Assembly (NCBI RefSeq): GCF_030818895.1
Contig: NZ_JAUTBA010000001.1
Span: 372,001 to 436,000, forward strand
DNA length: 64,000 nt
Reading direction: 5' to 3'
Source: Sphingobacterium zeae
Lineage (GTDB): Bacteria > Bacteroidota > Bacteroidia > Sphingobacteriales > Sphingobacteriaceae
In this document: piece after piece, positions 45,448 to 54,351 of the stretch
Position numbering within the stretch: position 1 is the stretch's first letter
Layout of the letters: each line of letters starts with the position of its first letter
Program-made: the position numbers and the translations under genes
Notes under the pieces: model-generated
The model's database searches: none
What the model saw: the letters and a program-made list of their open reading frames with translations, nothing else
Told to the model about the DNA's origin: nothing

Positions 45448-46080
45448 TTAGTGTTTCGCTAAATAGTCAGCTACACCTTTTCTATCTGCGTTCATGGCAT
45501 CTTTACCTTCTTCCCAATTTGCAGGACAAACTTCACCGAATTTTTGTACGTGTGCATAGGCATCGATCAGACGTAAATATTCTTTAACGTTACGACCTAA
45601 AGGCATATCGTTTACCGACTCGTGGAATACGCGACCAGTTTCGTCGATCAAATAGGTTGCTCTGTAAGTGACAGCAGAACCTTGTGCTAATGTGCCGTAT
45701 TCAGGGTGTTCAACTTCTTGAACATCTAATATTCCCAATATACTTGATAAGTTACGGTTTGTATCTGCTAAGATCGGGTATTCAACACCTTCAATACCGC
45801 CGTTATCTTTTGCTGTGTTTAACCAGGCGAAGTGCACTTCATTTGTGTCACAAGAAGCACCGATTAAGATTGTATTGCGTTTTTCAAACTCGGCAGCTGC
45901 CTCTTGGAAAGCGTGTAACTCAGTAGGACATACGAAAGTGAAGTCTTTCGGATACCAAAATAAAAGCACTTTTTTACCTTCTTTGACTGCTTTTTCAAAA
46001 ATGTTAATTTGCAAACTATCGCCTAAATAATCGATTGCATCTACTGTAATGCTTGGAAAACTTTTACCTGTGAAACTCAT
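45448..46080 (-). CDS. Peroxiredoxin (AhpC/Prx1 type, typical 2-Cys)
   Basis: A 210-residue enzyme that reduces hydrogen peroxide, organic peroxides and peroxynitrite. The peroxidatic Cys lies in DFTFVCPTEL near 47-56, and the resolving Cys is in FGEVCPANW near 183-191. YRATYLIDETGRVFHESVND and the C-terminal YLAKH tail are family-like. It is the first gene of a minus-strand operon with thioredoxin and DUF6952, and a clear -7 box precedes it. Confidence 0.95.
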   Translation of the reverse strand: MSFTGKSFPSITVDAIDYLGDSLQINIFEKAVKEGKKVLLFWYPKDFTFVCPTELHAFQEAAAEFEKRNTILIGASCDTNEVHFAWLNTAKDNGGIEGVEYPILADTNRNLSSILGILDVQEVEHPEYGTLAQGSAVTYRATYLIDETGRVFHESVNDMPLGRNVKEYLRLIDAYAHVQKFGEVCPANWEEGKDAMNADRKGVADYLAKH

Positions 46081-46106
46081 AATATATCTTTCTTTTTTTG
46101 TTGCTA

Positions 46107-46114
46107 CAAAGATA
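46107..46114 (-). promoter_or_regulatory. Candidate -7 box of the peroxiredoxin operon
   Basis: Minus-strand TATCTTTG fits TAnnTTTG, 26 nt before the peroxiredoxin ATG. The palindromic GTTGCCG/CGGCAAC region just upstream was inspected without identifying a known operator. Confidence 0.45.
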
Positions 46115-46367
46115 CGGCAACTTCGGCCAAAAAGCGAATTGATTTTGCCAATACACTATCGTCAAAATCTATTTTGACTCGTTTATAACAATAAATTTTT
46201 ATTATAATAATGATACGTTAATCCAATGATCAGGCGATCGATTGAATACCTTTAAAAAATAAATAGATTAATAATGCGGCAGTTACAAATTTATGAACTT
46301 AAATAATTGCAGTTTTGCAAATCAAAACCTACTTTTGCGCTGTTCAATTTGAGAACAGCACAATGCT

Positions 46368-46448
46368 GGAGGGGTTCCAGAGCGGTCAAATGGGACGGAC
46401 TGTAAATCCGTTGCTTCGGCTTCGAAGGTTCGAATCCTTCTCCCTCCA
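46368..46448 (+). tRNA. tRNA-Tyr (GTA)
   Basis: An 81-nt cloverleaf: acceptor GGAGGGG pairs with TCCCTCC, the discriminator is A, the anticodon GTA is at 46402-46404, and the T arm is GAAGG-TTCGAAT-CCTTC. A long variable arm (TGCTTCGGCTTC) is typical of bacterial tRNA-Tyr. CCA is not fully encoded. Confidence 0.95.
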
Positions 46449-46684
46449 CATTTTTTCTTTCTTACCAAATTCCATTTTATCGTATAAGTATTAAGTTTGT
46501 TTGCGTGGTAATTATTGCAGTTACATGAAATTCTTTGATGAGGTTTTTGGGAATAGCCAACGTCAATGGCTTGAATAAAGCTAGCTCATTTAGGTCGAGA
46601 CCTTCTTAAGGTAAAAAATATGTCCCGATTTGAGACTTACTATTGACTTATTTATAAAATAAGATTAAGTTTGGCTTCTGAAAT

Positions 46685-46756
46685 GGCCCCGTAGTTCAAC
46701 GGATAGAATAGATGTTTCCTAAACATTTGATAGCAGTTCGATTCTGCTCGGGGCTA
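46685..46756 (+). tRNA. tRNA-Arg (CCT)
   Basis: A 72-nt cloverleaf: acceptor GGCCCCG pairs with CGGGGCT (one wobble), the anticodon stem is GATGT/ACATT, the anticodon CCT is at 46718-46720, and the T arm is AGCAG-TTCGATT-CTGCT. It reads AGG. It lies 236 bp after tRNA-Tyr. Confidence 0.93.
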
Positions 46757-46764
46757 CAATAAAG

Positions 46765-46793
46765 AAAGCGTTGGATTACCATCGCTTTTTTTG
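46765..46793 (+). terminator. Terminator after tRNA-Arg
   Basis: AAAGCGTTGG pairs with CCATCGCTTT with one mismatch around ATTA, followed by a T run, 8 nt after the tRNA. Confidence 0.85.
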
Positions 46794-46922
46794 TCTCGTA
46801 GGCTTTTTATTTTGGCATCAAAATTAAATCGTAATAGAATTGTCAATTTTTAATAATATTTCTATATTAGAATAATCGAATGATAATACAACAATTTCAT
46901 CGTTGGCTTTAATATAGATCGA

Positions 46923-47597
46923 ATGGGAAAATTTTTAGTATACCAATTTAGAAGGGTATATGCAGCTAATCCTGCTTTTTTTGTTTTCTTTTCCATTTGG
47001 GTGGTTCTATTGACCTTTTTGGTGGCTTTTGTTCCCAAGAATGATTCGTTTCATTTTATAAACTCACACCACGCTTTTTGGGCCGATATTCTCTTTACCA
47101 TCTACACCTATTTTGGGGATGGTCTGTTTGTTATCGCTGTTTTTATTGCTTACTGCTGTATGCAGCAATGGAATTGTGCTCGAGCTATACTCGGTACATA
47201 TATCTTTTCGGGCGTCATCTGCTGTATGCTTAAAAATCTTTTCCATGTGAATAGGCCGGCCAGCGTATTTCATGGAGATCCAACATTCCATGTCGTCTCT
47301 TGGCTGCCTGTAGCCTACTTCAATTCGTTTCCTTCAGGCCATACAACTTCAGCCTTTGCGATGTCAGCTACGATAGCAATTGTCTCAAAAAATAGATCTT
47401 TTGGGATTCTTACCTTTGTTTTTGCGGCATTAACTGCATACTCCCGTGTGTATTTGGGGCAGCATTTTTTGATAGATGTATGGTTTGGCTCGATGTTGGG
47501 CACGGTTACGGCTTGCATTTATCTGCTGGCAATGCCCTATGTTTTAAAAAGTAAACGCATGTCATTTAGCCTACGATTTCTTCAGGTCAAGTTTTAA
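46923..47597 (+). CDS. PAP2-family membrane phosphatase
   Basis: A 224-residue protein with about six hydrophobic segments and all three PAP2 motifs: KNLFHVNRP near 100-108 (motif 1), SFPSGHTTSAF near 139-149 (motif 2) and SRVYLGQHFLIDVWFG near 177-192 (motif 3). Such enzymes dephosphorylate lipid phosphates, for example undecaprenyl diphosphate, phosphatidate or lipid A. Which one cannot be told. The active site should face the periplasm. It is convergent with the MFS gene, 33 bp apart, with no clear terminator between them. Confidence 0.9.
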   Translation: MGKFLVYQFRRVYAANPAFFVFFSIWVVLLTFLVAFVPKNDSFHFINSHHAFWADILFTIYTYFGDGLFVIAVFIAYCCMQQWNCARAILGTYIFSGVICCMLKNLFHVNRPASVFHGDPTFHVVSWLPVAYFNSFPSGHTTSAFAMSATIAIVSKNRSFGILTFVFAALTAYSRVYLGQHFLIDVWFGSMLGTVTACIYLLAMPYVLKSKRMSFSLRFLQVKF

Positions 47598-47630
47598 ATT
47601 GAAATGTTGATCAGCTGCTTCTTCGAAAAA

Positions 47631-48818
47631 TTAGGCGGGGCTTGTTTCTTTAAATAAAGAGAGCCGCCCTACCATAAAAAACATTAAAAGGCCGAAGCAG
47701 GCAAAAATACCGTAGGAATAGCGCAGGCTAAACGCTTCGGCAATATAGCCAATTAAAGGTGGCCCCATTAAAAATCCTAGGTAACTGATGCTTGAAACCA
47801 TGGCTAAAGCTACGCCAGAAGGAACATTTTTGTTTTGTCCGGCAAGGCTATAGATCGAAGGAACGTTGCAAGCTACGCCTATACCTACCAACATAAATGC
47901 TAAGGTACAGATGATAAATTCAGGATAAATAACCGAGGTCATCATTCCGATGAACATTAACAGTCCACTGTATTGTAGCGTTCTTTTTCGACCTAATTTA
48001 CGGATGACTGCATCGCCAACAAAACGACCTGTGGCCATCATGATCATAAAAGAAGCGTATCCAACGACAACGAATTTTTCGGGCGCTTGTACGATTTCTT
48101 TAAAATATACCCCACTCCAGTCAAACATTGCTCCCTCTGTTGCCATACTGAAAAAGCCAATAATACCGAGTTGAAGTAGTCCGCCTTCTGGTTTAGCGAA
48201 GAAACTGCGTTTTTCTTTTTGGGGAGATTTTCCTGGCACCAGATACTTGTGGTTGATTAACGTATTCCCGATGACAATGATTAATATGAGTAAGAAATGG
48301 GAGAGCGTATTCAGTCCAAAGTTCATCGTCAATAAACCGACTAAAGCTCCAGTAAAGCCTGCGATGCTCCAAGCGCCGTGAAAAGAGGTCATAATCGATT
48401 TTTTAAAAATCTGTTCGGTGGCAACTCCTTGCGTATTAACCGAAATATTACACATATTACCGCTTACCCCGAATAGAAGCAATATACCTCCCAATTGCCA
48501 GGCATTCTGTGCAAACGGTATAGAACATAATACCAGCGCATAGGCAATGGGTACAATGCGTAATACACTGGCGCTACCATATTTTGTGACCAGCTTTCCT
48601 GAGAGTGCCATCGTGGCGAGTTGCCCCACGGGGAGCATTAGTAATATGGTACCTAATTGCCCTTCACTTAATTTGAGATGTGCTTTAATAATTGGAATGC
48701 GACTTGCCCAGGATGCAAACGCAATTCCCTGGCAAAAAAAGAAAAGTGAAACCGCGATTCTTATACGATTTCGCTTCTTATAAAGTTCTTCTTCTGAGTG
48801 AGTTAACGTTGCGTCCAT
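47631..48818 (-). CDS. MFS transporter
   Basis: A 395-residue major facilitator permease with about twelve membrane segments. The FASWASRIPIIKAHLKLSEGQLGTILLMLPVG start closely follows the YbjJ-like branch. The GKLVTKYG loop between helices 2 and 3 and the RKLGRKRT loop between helices 8 and 9 are visible. It is probably a drug/sugar-type efflux or uptake protein with no predictable substrate. It is a single gene with a -7 box (TAACTTTG) 19 nt upstream. Confidence 0.9.
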   Translation of the reverse strand: MDATLTHSEEELYKKRNRIRIAVSLFFFCQGIAFASWASRIPIIKAHLKLSEGQLGTILLMLPVGQLATMALSGKLVTKYGSASVLRIVPIAYALVLCSIPFAQNAWQLGGILLLFGVSGNMCNISVNTQGVATEQIFKKSIMTSFHGAWSIAGFTGALVGLLTMNFGLNTLSHFLLILIIVIGNTLINHKYLVPGKSPQKEKRSFFAKPEGGLLQLGIIGFFSMATEGAMFDWSGVYFKEIVQAPEKFVVVGYASFMIMMATGRFVGDAVIRKLGRKRTLQYSGLLMFIGMMTSVIYPEFIICTLAFMLVGIGVACNVPSIYSLAGQNKNVPSGVALAMVSSISYLGFLMGPPLIGYIAEAFSLRYSYGIFACFGLLMFFMVGRLSLFKETSPA

Positions 48819-48837
48819 AGTTTCTGATTTGAGGGTG

Positions 48838-48845
48838 CAAAGTTA
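48838..48845 (-). promoter_or_regulatory. Candidate -7 box of the MFS gene
   Basis: Minus-strand TAACTTTG followed by CA fits TAnnTTTG, 19 nt before the MFS ATG. Confidence 0.45.
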
Positions 48846-49048
48846 AGGATAAGTATTTCATTAAAGAATATATTGAGTCAAAAAATACATAAACTTTTAG
48901 ATTTAGAGATAGGTAAGTTACTATGCCCCTACTTTATTGTTGGTCTAAGCAGAAGATAATTATATGCGACACATTTGATTTGGCTTATTTTAAACACGAT
49001 CGGATTAAAATCTTCTTTATTTCATGCTGTTTTGTTCGCTACCTATTT

Positions 49049-49056
49049 TACCTTTG
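49049..49056 (+). promoter_or_regulatory. Candidate -7 box of tricorn-like gene 2
   Basis: TACCTTTG fits TAnnTTTG, 33 nt before the preferred ATG at 49090 and inside the longer open frame from 49024. A TTTG lies 14 nt upstream. Confidence 0.45.
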
Positions 49057-49089
49057 TATTGGCAAACAATTATCAGCCTTCTAAATAAC

Positions 49090-52000
49090 ATGATAAAAAA
49101 ACTATTTTTAAGTATACTACTGGGCTTTGCTGGAACAGCTTCTGTTATTGCCCAGCAACCCATATTTCTGTCTCATCCGACACTAAGTCCCGATGGTAAA
49201 GAAATGGTATTTAGCTACGAAGGCGACCTTTGGAAAGTGGGGAGTCAAGGCGGTGTTGCTGTTCGGCTGACGGGAATGGAAGGAAACGAGATCAATCCGC
49301 GCATTTCTCCGGATGGAAAATGGCTGGCATTCTCGGCCAATCAAAATGGTAATATGGACATCTATGTGATGCCGCTGACGGGTGGAGATATTCGTCAGCT
49401 TACTTATCACGATGCTTCGGATGAAGTGGACAGCTGGAGCTGGGATAGTAAATCACTTTATTTTACCTCATCCCGTTACAATAGAATGAGTGCCTTTCAG
49501 GTTGCTTTGAATGGCGGGACGGCAACAAGATTGTTTCCCCATATCTTTAATTATATCAGCAACGTGGTGCCAACACCCTCAGGCGAATTATTGTTCAATG
49601 ACAGCTGGGAAGGTTATAGTTCAGCCAACCGCAAACGCTATAAAGGAGCTTTCAATCCTGATATCAAATCCTATAATCCCAAAACAAAAGTTTTTCAACA
49701 ATATACGGATTATGTAGGCAAAGATTTTTGGCCGACAGTAGACCAAGAAGGCAACATATTCTACGTGTCCGACGAAAGCAATGGTGAGTACAATCTCTAC
49801 CAGATCGCTGGAAAATCGAAAACCCAGTTAACGTCTTTCCCTGAATCCATCAAGCGCCCTTTCGTTGCTGCTGACGGCAGTAAAGTGGCATTTGAAAAGG
49901 GCTATCAGCTCTATATTTACGATGTCAATGAGAAGAAAACAACACAACCTAGCATCGCACTGAACCGTAATCAAGTACTGGGAAAACTGAAAGAGTTTAA
50001 CATTTCGGGTAACATCAGTAATTTCGATGTTTCTCCAGACGGGAAGAAGATGGCATTTGTATCCCGTGGCGAGCTGTTCGTTTCGGATATCGAAGGCAAA
50101 TTTGTGCGCCAGATGCCAAGGCAGGGCGAGCGCGTTATGGAAGTTAAATGGCTCAAAGACAGTAAAACGCTCCTCTTTAGCCAAACTTATCAAGGGTATC
50201 AAAACTGGTTTTCGCGCAGTGCAGATGGTAAAGGTGAGATCAGGCAATTGACGCAAGATCTGCGCAACAACCGTGATATTGCATTTAACACAGATAGAAC
50301 AAAAGCGGTATACCTCAGTGGCCGTGATGAAGTTCGTACATTGGATTTAGTAAGTTTGAAAAGCCAGACAGTGGTTAGAGATGAAATCTGGGCATTTCAA
50401 AATTCTTCACCTTCATTTTCTCCGGACGGGAATTATCTTTTGTTCACGGCTATACGCAATTTTGAACAAGATATCTTTGTGCATAATCTGAGAAATGGGC
50501 AATCGACAAATTTGACAAATACAGGTGTTACGGAGGCTGCACCATATTGGTCTCCTGATGGTAAATACATTTATTTTGCGAGCAATAGAACCAAACCGTC
50601 CTACCCTACCGGTATGCAAAACTCAAGTATTTTCCGGATGGCATTGACCAATTTCGATCAGCCTTATCGTAGCGCAAAGTTTGATGAACTATTTTTGACG
50701 CCTACAAAGAAAGATACGGTTGCAAGTAACACCAGTCCATCTAAGAAGGATAATGTCACGAAGGATAAGAAGAAGGCTGATACCAATAAGGTTAAACCAG
50801 CTACAGCTCCGGCTGCCGAACCAAAGAATACTGTTTTGGTTCAATTGGATTTGGAAGGATTGCGTGATCGGATTGAGCAAGTCAGCCCGGCATTTGGAAC
50901 ACAATCCGATCCATTAGTGATACAAAAAGGAGGTAAATCTTATTTGTTCTACTCATCCAATCACGAAGGGAAATATAGTGCATATCGTACCGTATATGAA
51001 TTGTTTACTCCATCTAAAACCGAGAAGGTCGCTGACGGAGGCATGGGCCAATTTGTAGAAGCTGCTGGTAAATACTTCGTATTGAGCCGGGGAACAATTC
51101 AGAAATATAACCTGGATCTGAATAAACTTGATGCAGTCACAATGAGTTTTAAATTCAATCGGGATCTTGAGAAGGAATTCAGTCAAATGTTTTATGAAAC
51201 ATGGGCCAATCTGGAGGAAAATTACTACGATAGTCACTTTCATGGGGTAGATTGGGTAGCTGTTAAGAAGAGGTATGAACAGTATCTTCCTGGGATAAAC
51301 GATCGGACAGATTTGCGTATTCTATTAAATGATATGTTGGGTGAACTCAATTCTTCGCATTTGGGTTTTAGTTCAATGGGGCAGGAAGAACGTAAACCGT
51401 TTGGTTTTGTAACGAATGAAATCGGTGTACTTTATAATGCCACTCACCCCTACAAGGTTAGCTATATTGTTCCAAATGGCCCGGCTGCAAAAAAAGAGGT
51501 TGATATTCGAGAAGGGGATGTCCTCGTTGCTATCAACGGAACAAAATTAAACACACAGGCCGACCGAGATAATTATTTTACCTGGCCTTCTTTGGAGGAA
51601 GAGATCCAATTGACCCTCGATCGCAAGGGAAAGGAAATCCAGACAAATATTCGCCCGGTATCAAGTGCAGCTTTTAAAGATCTGCTTTATGACCAATGGA
51701 TTAGAGACAATCGCAGCCGGGTGGACCAGTTGAGCGGGAGCAAGATTGCTTATACCCATATGAAGAACATGTCTGATAGCGAGTTGCAACGCTTTTTGAT
51801 TGACATGGCTGAGCAGGAGAACAACAAACAGGGGATTATTTTAGACTTAAGGTATAATACAGGAGGAAATGTTCATGATGAAGTTTTAAGGTTCTTGTCT
51901 CAGCGTCCTTACCTGAAATGGCAATATCGTGGCGGTAAGCGTGCACCACAAAGTAATTTTGCACCGGCAGCCAAACCGATTGTCCTGTTAATTAATGAGC

Positions 52001-52293
52001 AATCTTTGAGCGATGCAGAAATGACCGCAGCGGGCTTTAAGGCATTAAAACTGGGTAAAATCATTGGTAACGAGACCTATCGTTGGATTATCTTTACGTC
52101 AGCAAAAGGTTTAGTTGACGGATCAAACTATCGACTTCCTTCTTGGGGATGTTACACCCTGGATGGTCAGGATCTCGAGCAAACTGGAGTTGCGCCGGAT
52201 ATCCTTGTGAAAAATACAGTCCAGGATCGGATGGAAAATAAAGACCCGCAATTGGAAAGAGCAATTAAGGAAATTCTTGATAATATAAAATAA
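49090..52293 (+). CDS. Tricorn-like S41 peptidase, copy 2
   Basis: A 1067-residue exported peptidase organised like the one at 22545-25862. The signal peptide ends at VIAQ (about 22). Beta-propeller PD40 repeats (SPDGKEMVF, SPDGKWLAF, SPDGKKMAF, SPDGNYLLF, SPDGKYIYF) span about 25-530. A Lys/Thr/Pro-rich linker, a tricorn C1 region, a PDZ domain near 765-850 and an S41 domain follow. The nucleophile is Ser974 in NEQSLSDAEMT. Unlike copy 1 its nucleophile loop is SLSD, closer to classical tricorn, so the two copies probably differ in specificity. A terminator follows. Confidence 0.92.
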   Translation: MIKKLFLSILLGFAGTASVIAQQPIFLSHPTLSPDGKEMVFSYEGDLWKVGSQGGVAVRLTGMEGNEINPRISPDGKWLAFSANQNGNMDIYVMPLTGGDIRQLTYHDASDEVDSWSWDSKSLYFTSSRYNRMSAFQVALNGGTATRLFPHIFNYISNVVPTPSGELLFNDSWEGYSSANRKRYKGAFNPDIKSYNPKTKVFQQYTDYVGKDFWPTVDQEGNIFYVSDESNGEYNLYQIAGKSKTQLTSFPESIKRPFVAADGSKVAFEKGYQLYIYDVNEKKTTQPSIALNRNQVLGKLKEFNISGNISNFDVSPDGKKMAFVSRGELFVSDIEGKFVRQMPRQGERVMEVKWLKDSKTLLFSQTYQGYQNWFSRSADGKGEIRQLTQDLRNNRDIAFNTDRTKAVYLSGRDEVRTLDLVSLKSQTVVRDEIWAFQNSSPSFSPDGNYLLFTAIRNFEQDIFVHNLRNGQSTNLTNTGVTEAAPYWSPDGKYIYFASNRTKPSYPTGMQNSSIFRMALTNFDQPYRSAKFDELFLTPTKKDTVASNTSPSKKDNVTKDKKKADTNKVKPATAPAAEPKNTVLVQLDLEGLRDRIEQVSPAFGTQSDPLVIQKGGKSYLFYSSNHEGKYSAYRTVYELFTPSKTEKVADGGMGQFVEAAGKYFVLSRGTIQKYNLDLNKLDAVTMSFKFNRDLEKEFSQMFYETWANLEENYYDSHFHGVDWVAVKKRYEQYLPGINDRTDLRILLNDMLGELNSSHLGFSSMGQEERKPFGFVTNEIGVLYNATHPYKVSYIVPNGPAAKKEVDIREGDVLVAINGTKLNTQADRDNYFTWPSLEEEIQLTLDRKGKEIQTNIRPVSSAAFKDLLYDQWIRDNRSRVDQLSGSKIAYTHMKNMSDSELQRFLIDMAEQENNKQGIILDLRYNTGGNVHDEVLRFLSQRPYLKWQYRGGKRAPQSNFAPAAKPIVLLINEQSLSDAEMTAAGFKALKLGKIIGNETYRWIIFTSAKGLVDGSNYRLPSWGCYTLDGQDLEQTGVAPDILVKNTVQDRMENKDPQLERAIKEILDNIK

Positions 52294-52322
52294 ACAGGTC
52301 TTTTCTAGCCCTGCTTCAATAT

Positions 52323-52363
52323 AAAATAGGCTGTTCGGAAAAATTTGGACAGCCTATTTTTAT
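52323..52363. terminator. Terminator after tricorn-like gene 2
   Basis: AAAATAGGCTGT pairs with ACAGCCTATTTT around a 14-base loop, which also pairs partly, and T residues follow. Confidence 0.88.
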
Positions 52364-52571
52364 AAATTCATTTTTTTTCGGTTTTTAACGTTTATCTCTT
52401 ACCTGATTGTGTTTCATCTTATTCTCTGCTATCTAAGCGTCTTAAAACTTTTTTTTAAAGTAAATTTATTTTAACCCGTTGTTTGTCAGTTGTTAATAAT
52501 TTAATTGTTGATTGTGTTATGCAATCCCTGATTTTCCTGCATCCCTTCTCAAAATATAAACAGGAGGTAAC

Positions 52572-53333
52572 ATGGAAAAGATGATATTGCAAGTAAAAGA
52601 ATCTTGCTCTGCGGAATGGAACAATATGAGCCTGCAAGAGCAAGGCCGTTTCTGCAGTCAATGTGAAAAGATAGTTGTTGATTTTTCACAGATGAATGAT
52701 CAGGAAATTGTTGATCAAATAAAAAAAGCCGGCAAAGGCTTATGTGGCCGATTTTATGAAGATCAGTTGATGCGCGAATTGGATGCCACGCTCTCTTTTT
52801 CTAAGAATCCGATTTGGCGAGGAAGGTGGACACGTATCGCCGCAGGACTTATGTTGGTCGGATCAATGAGTTTTCAAGCCACTCAGGCGCAAAACAAATT
52901 GACAGGAGAGGTTATTGTTGTACAAACAAAACCAAAAAAGGATAAAATAGCACAGCAAGGTCGAAGCAATCTATCCGTAAATGATGAGCCTGTGTTAAAA
53001 GGAAATCGGGATAATCGTAAAGTAAGTATAAGGGGTAAAGTTGTTTGCGCTGGAAGTGATGTGAGCATGTTGGGCACAGAAGTTACCTTAGGAAGCTATC
53101 ACACAGAAGCAGATGAAAAGGGATATTTTCAATTATGGATACCAAAAGCTTTTTTTCAGGTAGATCAAGAGCTTCGTGCACAAATGATCGGCTATAAAAC
53201 AGTTGTTATTCCGATTAAGAAAGGGGGCAAAGTGCAGTTGGATAAGCCTGTAGAGATGGAATTTAGACCGATGATTATGGGAAAGATAACTGTTCCAAAG
53301 ACAAAGGACAATATACAGCGAAGGAACAAATAG
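52572..53333 (+). CDS. Membrane protein with N-terminal Cys motif and regulatory-like beta domain
   Basis: A 253-residue protein. The cytoplasmic N-terminus holds four cysteines, in ESCSAEW, RFCSQCEKIVVDFS and GLCGRF (about 11-56), probably a metal-binding motif seen in various Bacteroidota proteins. One membrane span lies at about 89-108. The outer part at about 155-235 is CarboxypepD-reg-like (RGKVVCAGSDVSMLGTEVTLGSYHTEADEKGYF). A strong AGGAGGT lies 7 nt before the ATG, unusual for this phylum. The function is unknown; a sensor or anchoring role across the inner membrane is possible. It is transcribed alone. Confidence 0.75.
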   Translation: MEKMILQVKESCSAEWNNMSLQEQGRFCSQCEKIVVDFSQMNDQEIVDQIKKAGKGLCGRFYEDQLMRELDATLSFSKNPIWRGRWTRIAAGLMLVGSMSFQATQAQNKLTGEVIVVQTKPKKDKIAQQGRSNLSVNDEPVLKGNRDNRKVSIRGKVVCAGSDVSMLGTEVTLGSYHTEADEKGYFQLWIPKAFFQVDQELRAQMIGYKTVVIPIKKGGKVQLDKPVEMEFRPMIMGKITVPKTKDNIQRRNK

Positions 53334-53471
53334 TTTAAGGGTGCTCTCTTCACAGTTCGCTCGCTTATTACAAATGCCTCAACAATCTCGCTTGAATGTC
53401 ATAAAAGTCAAAAAAATATTCTTTTCCACTTGACTTTTTCTGCGGTGAATCTTACATTTGGTCTATCGAAT

Positions 53472-53544
53472 GACTTCGTAGCTCAGTTGGTAGAGCAACA
53501 GACTCTTAATCTGTGGGTCCTGAGTTCGAGCCTCAGCGGGGTCA
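53472..53544 (+). tRNA. tRNA-Lys (CTT)
   Basis: A 73-nt cloverleaf: acceptor GACTTCG pairs with CGGGGTC (two wobbles), the D arm is GCTC...GAGC, the anticodon CTT at 53505-53507 lies in loop CTCTTAA, the T arm is CTGAG-TTCGAGC-CTCAG and the discriminator is A. Confidence 0.95.
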
Positions 53545-53549
53545 CTTTC

Positions 53550-53586
53550 AAAAAAGCCTTTTTACGTAAGTAGGATGGCTTTTTTG
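53550..53586 (+). terminator. Terminator after tRNA-Lys
   Basis: AAAAAGCC pairs with GGCTTTTT around an 18-base loop, followed by further bases rich in T. Confidence 0.8.
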
Positions 53587-53761
53587 TTTCTAAATAATCC
53601 GGAGAGGTTACTTTTTTCAGTTATTAGGTTAATGTTACGACTAGTGTGGGATGTTACAGAACTTGGCTATGGGACCCAAATATTGTATTGGTCATCGAAT
53701 ATTTTCTGCTAAGAAAATATAAAACTCTTTAATCTGTTATTAATTCAGGAAATTAATTGCG

Positions 53762-53769
53762 TAAATTTG
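53762..53769 (+). promoter_or_regulatory. Candidate -7 box of the stand-alone REC gene
   Basis: TAAATTTG fits TAnnTTTG, 19 nt before the ATG at 53789. Confidence 0.4.
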
Positions 53770-53788
53770 TATTTCAGAAGATAAGCTT

Positions 53789-54253
53789 ATGGAAGACAAG
53801 AAGATTTCGATATTGTACGTTGATGATGAAGAAAACAATTTGTTTTCTTTTAAAGCGACATTTCGACTAAAGTATACCGTATTTACCGCCATAAGTGGCG
53901 CTGATGCAATCGATATTGTCAAAAACAATCAAATACACATTATTATTACGGATCAACGTATGCCAGAAATGACAGGTGTAGAGTTTTTGGAGCAGATTAT
54001 CAAAATTAATGCCGCCCCTATGCGTATTCTTTTGACAGGATATACGGACATGGCTGCTGTTGTGGACGCTGTTAATAAAGGAAAAATCTTTCATTATCTC
54101 AATAAGCCTTGGAGTGAAGAGGAGCTTGATCAGACGATTCAGCGCGCTTATGATGTATATGCAGAACGCCAAAAGATTGTGGAGACAAATTCTCAACTAG
54201 AGACTTCTAACGACCAATTGGAATTTTTGTTACGCCAAAAGCTACTTTCGTAA
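53789..54253 (+). CDS. Stand-alone response regulator (REC domain)
   Basis: A 154-residue single-domain receiver. Acidic pocket VDDEE at 11-15, phospho-acceptor Asp55 in TDQRMPEMTG, the Thr in LLTGY and conserved Lys106 in NKPW are all present. A short coiled-coil tail (about 125-154) follows in place of an output domain. It is strikingly similar to the receiver of the REC-kinase at 54352-55437 (LY.DDE.NNL.SFKA.FR, RILLT.Y), so the two are paralogues. It lies convergent with that gene. It may be the phosphate acceptor of the nearby 7TMR-DISM kinase; this is inference. Confidence 0.9.
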   Translation: MEDKKISILYVDDEENNLFSFKATFRLKYTVFTAISGADAIDIVKNNQIHIIITDQRMPEMTGVEFLEQIIKINAAPMRILLTGYTDMAAVVDAVNKGKIFHYLNKPWSEEELDQTIQRAYDVYAERQKIVETNSQLETSNDQLEFLLRQKLLS

Positions 54254-54351
54254 AAATAAGATAAGTTTAGGAAAGTAAGCTTTTACGCTTTGTTGATGTT
54301 TTATGGCATTTGATAAGCTTTCCATTCTCTTTGGTGGTCACTGTAAAACGC

